A DNA stretch of 64,000 bases from Neoceratodus forsteri (taxonomy: Eukaryota; Chordata; Ceratodontiformes; Ceratodontidae): positions 52,594,001 to 52,658,000 of the forward strand of contig JADMNL010000028.1 of NCBI GenBank assembly GCA_016271365.2. The letters run 5' to 3'. This document shows positions 20,931-34,147 of the stretch, piece after piece. The translations under genes and the position numbers were made by a program. Each line of letters starts with the position of its first letter. Positions within the stretch are counted from its first letter, which is position 1. The notes below the pieces were generated by a model. That model saw only the letters and a program-made list of their open reading frames with translations, ran no database searches and had not been told where the DNA came from.

Positions 20931-22095
20931 GAGTGCTCATAATGTAAGTGACCTGCTGTGCTCTGACCTCCTGAGGCCTGGAACCCTTGTTTTAGTCTTC
21001 ATCTTCTCCCTATCAAAGTCCAGGTGGAACCACAGAATGAGGTGGTTGCTTTCTTCAAGTGATGTCTTTGCTTTTACTTCTTGGACATAAGCACCATTAG
21101 ATACGACCAGACCCCGAAATGGCCCTCTCCCTGGTGGGCTATAGGATACATTGTGTCAGAAACCTACACTGGAATACATCCAGCAACACCTGAGTCCTAG
21201 TACAGGTGCCAGCCAGGATCTTCCAGTCTGCCCCCTCAGATTAAAGTCTCTCATAATCACTACCTCCCCTGCAGGGCATTTCCACATTTGTGTACGCTGG
21301 TTCCCGGTCTAATTCTTCTTCCTAGTTTGAGGGCAGTATACAACCCGTATTCCAAGCTTTCTACCTTTTGTGGATTGTATCTGTACCCACAATACCTCTG
21401 TCCTTTGATCCAACTCCTCCTCTTCCTTAGTACAGGCTATCACTTCCGTCACACATGCAGGACACTCCTTTCCTCTTCCCACCCCCATCCCTAGCATATA
21501 GTCACTCCTCGTTCAAGACATCAATTACTGCAACTGAGCCATTTTGTTCCCTAGGCTCCTTGCATTCAGTGACATTACCTTCCACCATGACTCAATCCCC
21601 TCCCCATTCTGCCTGACCCCAATCCCAGTCCAACCCTCTATCCCCATCCTTCTGCCTCTCCTCTGAGCCCCCCCTCCTTCTGCCTTGATTGGGAGGAGGT
21701 CATTTAGTACTCCTCCACCCAATGACTAAAGGTACTGTGGACGATCAGCTACCCCCATTAGTTTACATTTAAATGTTACCCATCTATTCCTCAAATATGG
21801 TTTTCCACACCCTAGTGCCTCTTTACTGATCTGCAGCCTATCTGTTGTGTATCCCCAGCCTCCAGCTAGCCTGTGTCCTCATTCCAACCACCCCCGAGCC
21901 ATGCATTAATCTCCTCAATCCTTTTCTTTCCTGCAGACAATAGCTCTTAGTACTGGTAGCAGCTCTAGAAGTCTTCAGCCTCTAAACTCCTGCAGAGAAC
22001 CCCCACCTCCTGAACTCTAGTGAACCTCCTAACTCACATTCAGCAATTTATTCATCCCTGATGAACGATAATAAAACCCCCACAATTTCCATGTT
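20931..22095 (-). pseudogene. CR1 endonuclease/ORF1 fragment, unit B
   Basis: Duplicate of the unit A fragment at 8561-9881. The minus strand encodes VMSLNARSLGNKMAQLQ at about 21575-21525. It is interrupted at 22095 by CR1 LINE 2 and resumes at 26366-26535 with the ORF1 sequence found at 9715-9880 in unit A. Confidence 0.75.
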
Positions 22096-22439
22096 TACTA
22101 GAAACATAGAACATAGAAACATAGACTTTAATGACAGAAAGGACACCTCACGCCCATCTAGTCTGACCATTTCCCTACCTACAGGATAGGCTGCAGATCC
22201 TAGTTAACCAACAGCCATATCTTCCTGCCCCACAAGAATTGCCTTATGTCTGTCATGCATTCTTGAATTCTCCCACAGTTTAGACCCCACAACTTCCTCA
22301 GGAAGGCTGTTCCATGCATCCACTACCCTCTCTGTGAAATAATAACCCTCCACATTGCCCTGAACCACCCTCCTTCTATCTTTAAATTGTGTCCCCTTGT
22401 TCTTTAAAGTCTCTTTTCTGAAAATGCTACCTCTTGGAC

Positions 22440-24900
22440 TTTGTTGATTCCTTGATGTACTTGAAAGTTTCCTATCATGTCCCCCTCTCCCTTCTTTTCC
22501 TCAAAGTATTAAGCTCCTTTAGTCTCTCCTCATCACGCTTCTCTTGCAGACCCTGCACCATTAGTTGCCCTCTCAGGACTGCCTCTATCCTGTCTATGTC
22601 CTTGCCAGATGGGGTCTCAAGAACTGGACACAGTATTCCAGATGGGGTCTCACCAACTATCTGTACAGAGGATAACAACTTCCTGTTTTCTGCTGCTGCA
22701 TCACCCTACATCCAGTATACCCCGGCCCCTCCTACTGCCTTCTCCATTGCTTGCGAACTTTAAGGTCATCTGATATGAATTACCCCAAGTCCCTTTCCTG
22801 TTTTGTTGTTGTTCTACCTCCCCACCAATTGTGTATTCTTCCCCTGGGTTCTTGTTTCCCTGGTGCATTATTTTGCACTTTTTTTGCATTGAATCCCTAG
22901 CTGCCATCGTCTGACCATTCACTCAACACATTGCCAAGTCCCTTTTCATCCTTTCCACGCTCATCCTGTATCAACCCTGTTGCAGATCTTTGTCATCTGC
23001 AAAAGGCATTTTCCTTCAGTCCCTCTGCAATGTCACTGATGAAGACATTAAAGGACTGGACCCAATCTGAACCTCACGGTGCCCACTAGTAACATAACTT
23101 TCTTCAGAGTGGACTCCATTTACAATTACCTTCTGTGTCCTGTTGTCAGCCAATGTTTTGCAGGCTACCACCCTGGGACCACTCCCAGGCTGGTTAATTT
23201 GACTAATAATCTTTTGTGGGACTGTGTCAAATGCCCTAAAAGTCTAGGTAGGCCATGTCCACAGCCCCTCCTGGTCTACTACTTTGGTACACCCAGTCAA
23301 AGAAATCTATTAGATTCATCTGACATGACCTTCCCGCTGTAAACTCCATGCCTTGGATACTGTGCTCCACTGACCTGTAGGTACTCAACTATTCTTTCAC
23401 CCAGAAGGACTCCATCACTTTCCCCTACCACAGAGGTCAGACTGACAGGTCTGTAGTTTCACTGCCTCTGTCTTGGTCCCTCTTTTGTGAAGGGAATCAC
23501 ATCACGCTTCCTCAGTTCGGGTACCACACCATCCTCCCATGATTTATTAAAAAAGTAGCCAGTGGTTCACTAGTTCCTTCCTTAATTCTTTTAGAATTCT
23601 GGGGTGAATTCCATCAGGACCCGCTGCTTTGTCCACCCTTCAGTTTAAAGAGTTCTTGCAGAACCCTTTCTTCTATGAAAGGTCTGGATGAGCCCCCTAT
23701 CAAGAGTGCTTCTGTTAGATTGGATTAGGCACTTCTCCCTCCTCTTTGTGAATACTGAGCAGAAATAGTTTGTTCAGTATTCACCAACTTTTCACTGTCC
23801 CCTCTGCCCACTCACCGTTCATTCTTCAGCCTCACTATCCCCTCCTTTTGTCTTTCTCATCTCGCTGATGTACCTATAAAGGTTTTATCCCCTTCTTAAC
23901 TGCAGGTTATTCTCTTTTCCTCATTTTGGGACCTTGCTCATTCTGGCTTCCTCCCTGCTTCTTTCTGCCTTAACTGGTACAGCTAACTCTCTGTTCTGCT
24001 CCTTCTGTGTTTCCTTATACTTCAGAGAATGCTATCTTTTTCTTCCACAACTTTCACATACCACTCTTGAGAACCATAAGTGGCATTTTCTTTCATTTTG
24101 ATTTGTTTATTTGCTTCACAAAAGGCTTGTTGCCTCTGTGATGGCAGTTTGATAATTCCCATTGTTGCTCCACCTCCTTCTAGCCTGTTTGCTAAGTACT
24201 TTTCTGAGCACTCCCCATCTTAAAAGTCAGCCCTCCTGAAGTCCGGTACCCTCACTTTTGTATGGCTTGACTCTGTAGCTGAGTTCTAACGAACCACACT
24301 GTTTGATGGTCACTTGTACCCCAGATGGCAACCCACTTCTAGATCTGAGATCCTCTCCCACTGCCCCCATTTGAGAGTACGGGTCTAAGATTGCTCCCTC
24401 ACGAGTGGGTTCACCAACCAGCTGTCTAATGCCTGCCACCTGCCAGGGCATCAAGAATAGCCCTGCTCTTGAATGTGGCTGCAGAAAATGTGCTCCAGTT
24501 AACATCTGGCATATTCAGGTCTCCCATCAAGATATCTCCCTTTCTCTGCCATTCTAAGAATGCCTTCCATCATATCCTTGTCCATTCCTTCCCCCTGACA
24601 TGGGGTCTGTGCACAACCCCTGTGCGGATTGTGGTGCCCTTCAGTCCCAAGGTGACCCACAGTGCCTCCTCTCCTCCCTATTTTACTCTTTTGTTCAGTT
24701 GCTTTATCCCTTCCTTTACATAGAGAGCTACTCCTCCCCTCTTCTCCCCTGCCTGTCTCTCCCAAGCCAGGTTGTATACCTGGTATGTTAACATCCAGTC
24801 ATGGTTCTCTGTGTTGCCATGTTTCTGTGACTGCTATGATATCCAGGCATCCCTCTTCCATTAAGGCCACCAGCTCAGGGGCTTATGCTGCCCAGACTAT
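22440..24900 (-). pseudogene. CR1 LINE 2 ORF2 remnant
   Basis: The endonuclease C-terminal part is readable near 24505-24227 with RQLVGEPTREGAILDPYSQM and the following VGEDLRSRS. These match VLEPTQEKAILDLVLSHGD in CR1 LINE 3. The RT region keeps recognisable nucleotide blocks (complement of FADD near 23000, of GNYRPVSLTSV near 23440) but is shredded by single-base and short deletions. No frame runs through either domain. Confidence 0.7.
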
Positions 24901-24999
24901 AGGCATTGGTACTCATTACCCTCCATTTCCTGATGGCCTTACCCCCTTTTGCCCCATCCCTGTCCTTCTTGCCTTTGTCCTTTCTCCATTTACCCCTGC

Positions 25000-26000
25000 C
25001 CTTTCCCCATCGACACCTCCATGTTGGTAGTCCACACTTACTACCGCGATTGTTTGGGGGAGGCTAGGATTTTCCTGCTCCTTTCCAGTGTCTACCCCCT
25101 TGGCTAGTTTAAGCTTGCCAATGAGCATTTAAACCTCACCTAGGATCCTGCTCCCCTCCCGGACAGATGCAGCCCATCATGCCAGTATAGGCTTGCATCA
25201 CTCCAGGTGGCTGATCCCCAATGAGACAAAATCCCTGAACTCCACACCAGTTTTCAACCACTGATTGAATCCATGATGCGGAACACCTAGACTCTCCTAT
25301 GCCATAGATGGGTAGCACCTCCGAGAAAGGTTACCGTGCATGCTACTTGACTCAGGCCCCCCCCAATCCACAAACTCTTCTGCACTTCTCTAATCCCTTT
25401 CTAAGCCAGGTCATTTGTCCTTGGGGACAATGACCAGCTCTCCCCTGTGCAGCTGCTCCGCAATCCTGAGGATCGCCCCTGTCCCTCAAGCCATGGCACC
25501 AGGCAGGCACCTTACCTCCCTCTCCCCTTCCCTGCCCAGTTCTACCTTCCTAACAATAGGTCCCCACCAGGAATTGTTTCCCCCCTGCAGGGTCCCCTGC
25601 CACCCTTCTCTGGGTCTCCTTTGTGAGAGTTCCCAGCATCCTCCTTGGTCTCCACTGTGGGTGCCTCCATAGAGGAACACACTTTGCCAGAATGGCATAG
25701 GAATTGTGGAGGTACAGCTGGAGGGATCGCCTCTGTTCCTGCCTCACCCTCCCTGGGCCCACTGTGGTCAACATCTCTTTTTGTAATCTCTGAGGCAGCG
25801 ACAGTGGCACTGGTGGTCCCTGGATGGAAGGAGGTCCCACAAATCCTGGCCAACTCAGCCTGGAGATGAGCAACCTCCTCCCTCAGCCCAGAGGTGCCTG
25901 TAGATGGGACAACACGCATCCTCAGAGCATCTCCCGGAATACTGCTGCTCCACAGCCACTGCACTGCACCACTCAATCATGTCTTATTTCTGGCCCTAAA
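25000..26000 (-). pseudogene. CR1 LINE 2 ORF1 remnant
   Basis: Minus-strand remnants of the esterase-bearing ORF1 occupy about 25440-25140, including FCLIGDQPPGV (compare GFIGDWGSTWRG in CR1 LINE 3) and the surrounding SGNH region. The N-terminal coiled-coil part near 25870 reads VAHLQAELARI. Frameshifted throughout. Confidence 0.6.
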
Positions 26001-26535
26001 CTGTTTACAATCCCACTCTTTCCTCTGTTTTTTTCTCTCTCTTACTTTCTGCCTGTAGGCCTTTTTAAGCTCCTGATTGTCCTTTTCTGAGACAAGAATA
26101 TCCTATATTTCTGATAGACCACTTACTTGTTCAGAGCAGACCTCCAGCAGCTAGAGGGGCTGGAGACTACTCTTGCCTTTCTAGGATGGTGGGTCATGGT
26201 GGTTCTGTGATCACTCATTTCCTGCCCCTAAACAGGAAGTTCCTGTTGTCAGTCAAATCCTGTGCCTATAAAAATAGAACTAACTTTGGGGGGGGGCAAT
26301 ATAGTCCCAGCAGAGAAGTTCAGTCACACAGCAGTCCTTTCTCCTGGTTTCTTCTGCCAAGCTATTTCCAGACTATCATTGTTCCTACCCTCCTCAAAAT
26401 CACCCCCAACATACACTGACCTTCCTTTGGTTTGCCCTAGCCCCTGTGTCTCCCCATCTCACTTCCTTTTCAATAGAGTTTCCCAAGATCACTACACTTT
26501 CTCGCCATCTGTGTCCTGAGTCCCCCTTCCCCACT

Positions 26536-27559
26536 TACCTAGCTCCTATTCTCTATAATATACTTGAAAAAACATAAGCTATACTTGGTGGTAAGCTTGG
26601 AGTCTCATTTGTTTTTGTTTAAAAAAACATTGATTACATTCACGTACTGATGTATTTTATGATATAATGGGTACATCAAAGCACTATATGCATTGTTTCT
26701 ACATCAATATATTTTAGAGTCAAATATCCCGGCATCTTAAGAAATGGTGAGAGTTTGACCTTCTAGATCATATGATACTGGACAAAGTATCCTATAAAAT
26801 TGTGATGGTATAGCAATGTAAAAACACTACAGTAATATAATCAAACTGAGATCATACGCAAATGTATTTACTCCACATGCATGTAACACCCTTTTGTAGT
26901 GTCCTGATCATGGTAAAGAGACTTAAACATGTAAGAGTCATAAACAGTTTATATTATGAACTACTAGCGCATAAGATTGCCATAATATTGGGCTCTACAT
27001 ATATACTGCTGTTAATATAATGCAGCAATGCATAAAGTACATCTACATACCCATTACATTGATGTACAACCACCATAATGCAAACATCTAACAGAATATT
27101 TAAAAAAATTACTTTTAAACACCTTTCAGAGTTTTTTTTTTCCATTACATGAAAGACATACATAATAATTGCATAATTTTGGACAATAAAGTATTTCCAA
27201 AATGGTCTAATCACATTACATGAAATCCTTACTCCTCCCCAGTAGCCCCAACTCATCTCCCCATGCTCTCATAGGCTAGCAGCTAACAAAGCTTCCAGAA
27301 GATAACAAAACTCGAAACTTCATTCTGACAGAACATAATATGCTTTAAGCCTTGTGATCCTACCAGTTAATTCAGGAAACTTGTGGAATATATATCTTCA
27401 CAAAGTGCACACACACATGCACAGAACATTGAGTTTCTGAACCTCGACCTGATGCAACCGTTGCTCTGCACTGTAATGACAATATAGTGAAGCATTAATA
27501 CAGTTTTTGTGTGTGTCCAGTAAGGCAAATTCTTTGTGTCCAGTTTGTTGTTTTTACAG
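26536..27559. other. conserved A/T-rich spacer, unit B
   Basis: Duplicate of unit A 11488-12485 with small indels, for example a GTTTAAAAAAACATTG variant near 26620. No gene seen. Confidence 0.6.
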
Positions 27560-27586
27560 AATATAGGTCTGAAATCAGATGATGAG
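27560..27586 (+). other. exon-like 27-nt island, unit B
   Basis: Identical to the unit A island, including the upstream TTTTTACAG and downstream GTAAGCC. The single open frame is intact. Confidence 0.35.
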
Positions 27587-30500
27587 GTAAGCCCGCTCAT
27601 GACTTTATTACACAAGGGCCTCAATATTGTCACATCTGTGACCACCTTTCAAGCCTCTCCAGGCCCCTCTTCATTTTCTGCACCCCTTCTGCAGTATTCA
27701 CTTTGTTGCAGATCTTGGTGTCATCTGCAAACAGGCAGACCTTTCCTTCCAGCCCCATTGCAATGCCACTAATGAAGAAATTGAACAAGGCTGGTTCTAG
27801 TACTGATCCCTGTGGCACCCCGCTGGTTACTCCCCTCTCCCCAGATTGTACCCCATTTACCACAACGCTCTGTCTCCTGTCTGTTAACCAGTTCCTAACA
27901 CAAATCACCACTTTGTCTCCCATGCCTAGAGAACCCATCTTGTTAATCAACCTTCTACGTGGGACAGTGTCAAAGACTTTGCTGAAATCTAGGAAGGCGA
28001 CGTTTACCGCCACTCCCTGATTTACGTCCCTAGTTACTCAATGAAAAAAATCTATTAGATTCATTTGACATAACATTCCTGCTGTGAATCCATGTTGCCT
28101 CATATCCTGAGCACCGCTGAATTCCAGATGTGCCACTATCCTTTCTTTCAGCAGTGTCTCCATGATCTTTCCCACCACTGAGCTGAGGCTGAGCTGAGGC
28201 TGACTGGCCTGTAGTTCCCCAACTACATAAGCCCTCCTCCAGTCCTCCGGATCCACATCCGTGTTGAGTGACCGTGTGAATAGGGCTGCCAGAGGTGCTG
28301 CTAGTTCCCTTTTCGGCTCGGGTGGATGTCGTCTGGCCCCATGGCCTTATCCACCTTCAGATTTGTGAGTTCATCCAGAACTCAATCCACTGTAAATGGG
28401 CAGATGTCCATGGTCACCCTCCAATTGCCTCTACAACCAACTGTGGTCCTTGAGCCCCCCCTCCTTAATGAGTATTTGTTCTGTTTTTGCCATGCCTAGA
28501 TCTCCCTCCTTACACTCTCCTTTCTCCCCTTTCAGCCTCACAATCCCCTCGTTTTTCTTCTTTCACTGAGGAACCTATATAATCCTTTATCCCCTTTGTT
28601 TAGAGACCATGCTAACAAATCTTCTGTCTGCACCATCACTCTCATAACAGATTTCCCTGCTTCCCTTAGACACTCATGGTACACCTCCCTGTCCTCCTCC
28701 TTTTCACTCCCCTTATTTCCTGAAACGCAGCCTTTTAGCCCTGACTTTGTCTCCAAGCTCTTTAGAGAACCTTAATTGTTTCCTTCTACCTTTCCCTTTG
28801 GCCACTATCCTAATGGATTGGTTTGTAATCTCCACTGTGGCTCCATTCAGTTTTTCCCATTGTTCCTGCATGCCCTCTATTACTCCTACCTTCTCCAGGA
28901 CTGCTTGTACTGTATACATCTACATCTTTCAGTGAAATCCACCCTCCTGAAATCTAATACGCTTGCCGTTGTGTAGCTTAATTGAGTCCATGCCTCCATG
29001 CTGAACCACACCATGTGGTGGCCACTGGACCCAATGTGCCCTTCTACCTGCATTTCTTTGGCTCTCTTCCTATTGGTCTATACCAGGTCCAGAATCATCT
29101 TGTCCCTGGTTGGCTCATGCACTAGCTGCCTGTCAAACCACCTGCAGGGATTCAAGGATGGCTGTGCTTCTGGCTGTAACAGCTACCTGGGTGGCCCAAT
29201 TTACATCCGACATATTGAAATCCTCAGTAGCCAGATTTCACCTTTGGCAGCCACATCATGTATGTTCTCCACTAGTTTTCTGTCTACTTCCTCCTTCTGT
29301 GCGACAGATCTGTAGATCACCCCTGTGCATATTGCAGTTCTATTCCCTGGCTCCAGGGTGACTAACATTACTGCAGTCTCCCCCCCAACGTCTTCCCTGA
29401 AAATCTGTAGCCTTTATACCATCTCTGATGTACAAGGCCACTCCCCCAGCCTTTTTACCCTCCCTGTTCCTCCTGAACAGTGCATGGCCTAGTACACTGA
29501 GTTCTCTGCCATAATAAGCAGAGTACCATGTCTCTCTTATTGCTGCTAAGTCAAGGTCTGCATCTGTCAGCAAGGCCTACAGGTGTAGAACTTTATTTCC
29601 TAGGCTATGGGCATTCCTTTTGACATAACTTTCCATGTTTCACAGACTACCCGCTCACTGTTCTTGTTCTCCCTCTCCAGCATCTTCCCCCCACCCTGGT
29701 TTCCTTTCCTATGTACTCTCACCCCCCATGGTATCACTCATGATACATTCCTTGCCTGCTTTCCCTTTCTCCCTGCTTTAGCTGTTCCTGTAGATACTTA
29801 TATTCCCTGCATGTTCCCATGGGGGGGGGGGATCTTCTTAAGCCTCCTGACACATTTGGCTCTCCCCTTTGACCAGTTTAAAAGATCAGAGCTGAAGCAT
29901 TTAAAGTTCTCACAAAGGATCACGGTCCCTTTCTCAGACAGACGCAGGCTGTCCTACTTATATAAGCTCACATCGGCCCATGTCAGACCTCAGTCCCCTA
30001 TGAAGCCCAAACCCTCCATTCCACACCAATCCTTCAATCAGGAGTTGAAGGTATGGATGTGGAGTGCCCTAGCTTGTCCTGTGCTGGGGACAGGTAGCAC
30101 CTCCAAGAATGAGATTGGGCATGCTAGCTATTTTACATTTCCTCCAGCTACCTAAAACCTCCTGGATCCTGGCTAACTCCACACTTCTCTTAGGCATGTT
30201 ATTGTTCCTAAGTGGACAATGACATCTGGCTGCTCCCTCCTAGCTATTGCCCTAGCAATCTTATGGATCTGCTTCCCATCCCTCCATGCAGTGCTTCCAG
30301 GGTTGCATTTGATCTCCCTCTTTGGACTGACGGATGTCCCTTTCTCCACTTCCAGGACAATAGAGTCCCCCCTAGGATAAGCTTCTCCTCCTCTGGGGAC
30401 ACCTGCCTCCCTTACCTGAAGCTTCATCCTGGAGGACTCTCCCATCCTCCCTGACCCCAACCTCAGGTTTCTGGGTAAGGCTTTCCCATTGCTGTAGGAG

Positions 30501-30840
30501 TTACTAAGCAGGACCATTTGGGGGATGTGCTTTTGCCGCCCCCCACCTTCCCTGAGCCCACCATAGTCCAATCACTTCTCTTCCCGGGCATCCTTTGAGG
30601 TACAGGATGTGCACCTGGTAGTCTCTGTTTGGGGGTGGATGCCGCCTTCAGCATGTCCAACTCTGCTCAGAGAAAGGCAATGTCCCCCCTCAGCCCAGAG
30701 AGGAGCCTGCAGATAGGGCAGCATCGCAGCCTCCAGAATGTCTCCCTGAAGACAGCTGCTCCACAACCACTGTACTGTACCACTCCCATCATGTCTGTTT
30801 CCCTCCTCAATCTACTGCCTGCTTGAGACAACTATTTATT
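27587..30840 (-). pseudogene. CR1 fragment with ORF1, endonuclease and RT core, unit B
   Basis: Duplicate of 12513-15790. It keeps the best RT frame of the three: 28013-27630 encodes VAFLDFSKVFDTVPRRRLIN, the GVPQGSVLEPALFN box and the catalytic FADDTKICNKV, then the break at RWSQM. The endonuclease (29573-29340) shows LAAIRETWYS. ORF1 (30571-30173) shows DVIVHLGTI. As in A, the LINE stops within RT, directly at the splice-donor-like GTAAGCC. Confidence 0.85.
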
Positions 30841-32414
30841 ATCTCCCGAATATTTTGTTTTCTTTTTTGTTATGGTTTTTGCTGTTGACATGTAACATTT
30901 TAACACCAAATTGTGCATCCATACATGATAAGCAGGTAGGGAACTAACCATAGAAATACTTAAATAAACCCAAAGTTGATTGGCTAGCAAAATATATATC
31001 CAAACTGGAGACTTCCACAGATGCCACCCAGAGTGGCTGTGACAGAGTTGGTGCCACCTACAGATGTTTATCGGAGTTAACACATCAAAATAAAAAGCAG
31101 GAACAATGCTGTCCTGAAAGTGGTTAAAATCTTACCTTAGCCAAGCTCTGGAGACTTAATAAGCATCTAGTGGGCAACTCTGAAGTGAAACCCTTGCTAT
31201 GATATTTCCGAGACACTGCTTTTGCCTTTTGTAGATGTGTCCAGGTAGCTGTCAGTCAGAGAGCCAGTCTGCAGTAACACCTGAGGTCACCATCATCATT
31301 ATCGTATCATCATGCAGCAGCAACAGCGCAGTGCCAGTAGGAATAAATCCCTCCTCCCTTTCCTCATGTAGTTGTACCAAACATGTTTTTGATATATTTT
31401 GCGGAGTGCGCTGTGATAAGAACATTCATATTTGGTAGAACTGCCTGGGGAAAGGCATTGGGGTGATTTAGTTTTAACTGGCTGTTTGATGAAATGAGGA
31501 TGATATGATAAATGGCTTAACAAACATGTTTTTTCAGTGACCTTAGCTAGTCCATGTGGACATCAGATGGAAAGCACTGCAGTATGTAAAATAAAAGGGG
31601 AATATCATCCCAGATATTGCAAAAATACTGAATTCTTTGTCACCAGTTCAACTATTGCACATAATTAGGAAGGATTTCACTGTGCTGGTTCCATCTATCC
31701 TTACACAGTGCCTCGGCTTGTAGCTGCTGTTCCATTATCTGATCAAGCTGCCCTGCAAGTTAGGATTTCAGGTGTGTGAAAGTTCTATAGATGTATCCCA
31801 TCAACAAGTTTTGTTTAAGTGATGCCATGTGTCGTATTCTGTCACATTTTCTTGCATTTATAAACTAGCAAGAAAAAATCTACAGATTTTAGTGGTCGAG
31901 AGAAGTCATCTGACTCTGCATTAAATCTTTATAAATGCAGGGTCCGGTGCTGAATTTCATTTTCCTCTCCCCCACCCCCAAAAAAGAAATCTGCTGGAAT
32001 ACGTTACGTTACCTTAATACCCCACCCCCAATTAGGGTTTAACTGCTGCACTCCTCAACCCTCATATGGATTCTTCCAACCCCAATCCACATGGAAACGC
32101 AGTGGTGGGACAGGGTGGGCAACAGCAGCAGGTGGAGCTGCAACTTCAGGGCAGGCAATCCCTTTGACCTTACAAGCTGGACCTGCAGTCTCATCCCTAT
32201 GGTGGGTGAATGAGAAAATAAGACTGATTGGGAATAGAAAGACGTGGTCACACTGCAGGGATGGAGTTGCATAGTACAGATTTGGCAATTTTTAATGTAC
32301 TGTATTTTTCAGGCAAAACTGTCAATTACTGTCCTTCCTGTACACATTCCTTGCAATACAAACACACGTTCAGACAGCTGGGATGGGGTTGTACAGAACA
32401 GATACTGACAGTAT
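30841..32414. other. conserved spacer, unit B
   Basis: Duplicate of 15791-17360 with small indels, including an 11-bp insertion near 31045. No convincing gene. Confidence 0.55.
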
Positions 32415-34147
32415 GGCCTGGATATTCAGACTTGCACTAGGCTGGTGTGCAAGTGGTTGCTCCGCTAAACCGAGTTGCACTAGAGCACAACATTGATATA
32501 TTCAGAAGTGATGTGCCATGGCGCTTCCATTCTGAATATATCACAAAATGCAGCTGGTGCAAATACATTGCGCCGGTGCATCCCTTGACAGGTATGAATA
32601 CCCAGAATGGGAAATGCACTGGAGTATCAGAGTTATGCTGGGTGCACGTTCTTGATATTCAGACAAACATGTGCAAATGGTGCCATTTTGCATGCAAGGA
32701 GCAGATAGTGCCATTTGCCTGTCATTATGGCTCCATTTTCACGTGTTGTGCAAGGCTGGCAACCAAAATGCACCTGGCACCCTGTACAGCATGTGGTCCC
32801 TGTGCCAGGTTCCGAAGTAGTACCCCCTCCCAATACTCTACCCTGATCACCATAATTGTTTACAGTAAAGTTCACTGGTATTCTAGTGGTCCCCCCGCCA
32901 CACCCGAGTTCAATCCCTGTTATTGAAAAAAATATACTTTCCCTGGTCGACTAGTCATGCCCCCACCCCCACCCACACAGGACACCTACCTGTCCTGCTC
33001 CCCAGCTCCAGGTCATCGGTGGGCAGAAAACCTGCCAGGACACCCCTGTGGCTGCATGCTGAATGATGTCTTACAGTATCACCTGCAAGCTCATTGATCC
33101 ACACAGTGGACCAATGGGCTTGCGTTGTGTACTGTAATAGTCATTCACAACATTGTGAATGAACGACAATTTACAAAGTTGTGAGTGACTATTACAGTAC
33201 ACACTGCAAGCGCATTGGTTCACTGTGTGGACAATTGAGCATGCAGGTGATACTGCAAGCTGTCATTCAAGGGACAGCCATGGAGGTGGCAGGTGGGTGT
33301 GCTGCACACTGATGACCTGGGGCCCGTGGAGAGTAGGGGTCTTGTGTGGGTGGGAATACCACTGGACTACCAGGGCACTGTGCGGGAGGACTCTTAATTT
33401 CCAGGATCAGGGTTTTGGCTGGGAGAGGGCCAGAGAAAATATAATTTTTCAACAATGGGGATCAGACTCAGGTGTGGGAGGGGGACTACTGGACTACAAG
33501 TGAAAATAAAATTTTCAATAACCGGCTCAAAATCTGGTGTAGGAGTTGGGACCATGAGACTACCAGGGAGAATGTAATTTTTCAATAATGGTAATTGACT
33601 TGGGTGTGGGAGGGAGGACCACAAGACTACCAGAGAAAGTATTAATTGTTCAATAATGCGGCTCTATCTCAGGTGTTGGGGGGGGGCCACTAGATTTCCA
33701 AGGAAAATATAATTGTTCAATAATGTGAATCGGAATCAGGTGTGGGAGGGGGGACCATGAGACTACCAGGGCCCATGGTGAATGCTTGTGCACGGTGTTC
33801 TGGGGGGTAGCCACCCACAGCTGGCGGCTGCTGTGCTGCGCCTTACAATACAGCAGCCCACCTGTGGGCAGCTACCAGTTAGGCCTGTTTTTTACAGACG
33901 TAACTTTGTGCCCATGTATGCGGCACATCTCTGAGATGTATCAGCAGATGTGGCACACATCTCGGCTGAATATCAAGATGTGCCGCATATGAATGGGGAA
34001 CATACCTGGGGTTGTACCGCATACATTATCTTTGTGCCACGGCACGTCTGGAATTGCTCAGCACATTTCCCTATCTGAATATTGCCCCAGGGTGCATTTT
34101 TTGGGTTGTACCGGTGCAACTCAGTTGCTTCTTTGGCTATCTAGCCC
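32415..34147. mobile_element. foldback-type DNA transposon, unit B
   Basis: Duplicate of 17361-19091. The left end GGCCTGGATATTCAG is intact and the right end is slightly decayed (GGCTATCTAGCCC). The core palindrome arms are 33127-33151 and 33178-33202, and the minisatellite is at about 33440-33775. Confidence 0.6.

Larger units (their letters stand above)
22096..26365 (-). mobile_element. CR1-clade LINE 2, inserted in unit B
   Basis: A 4.27 kb minus-strand LINE. The 3' end at 22100-22130 carries CR1-type octamer repeats (complement of TATGTTTC/TATGTTC). Higher coordinates hold RT remnants (22440-23700), endonuclease (24180-24850) and ORF1 (25000-26000), then a 5' region with TATAAAAA-like sequence at 26266. 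Units A and C have the uninterrupted target (CCATGTTCCGGAC at 9709, CCATGTTCCAGAC at 37204). Its sequence is close to CR1 LINE 3 (55394-59377), so the two belong to one subfamily. This copy has many more small deletions, and the RT core is in pieces. Confidence 0.9.
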
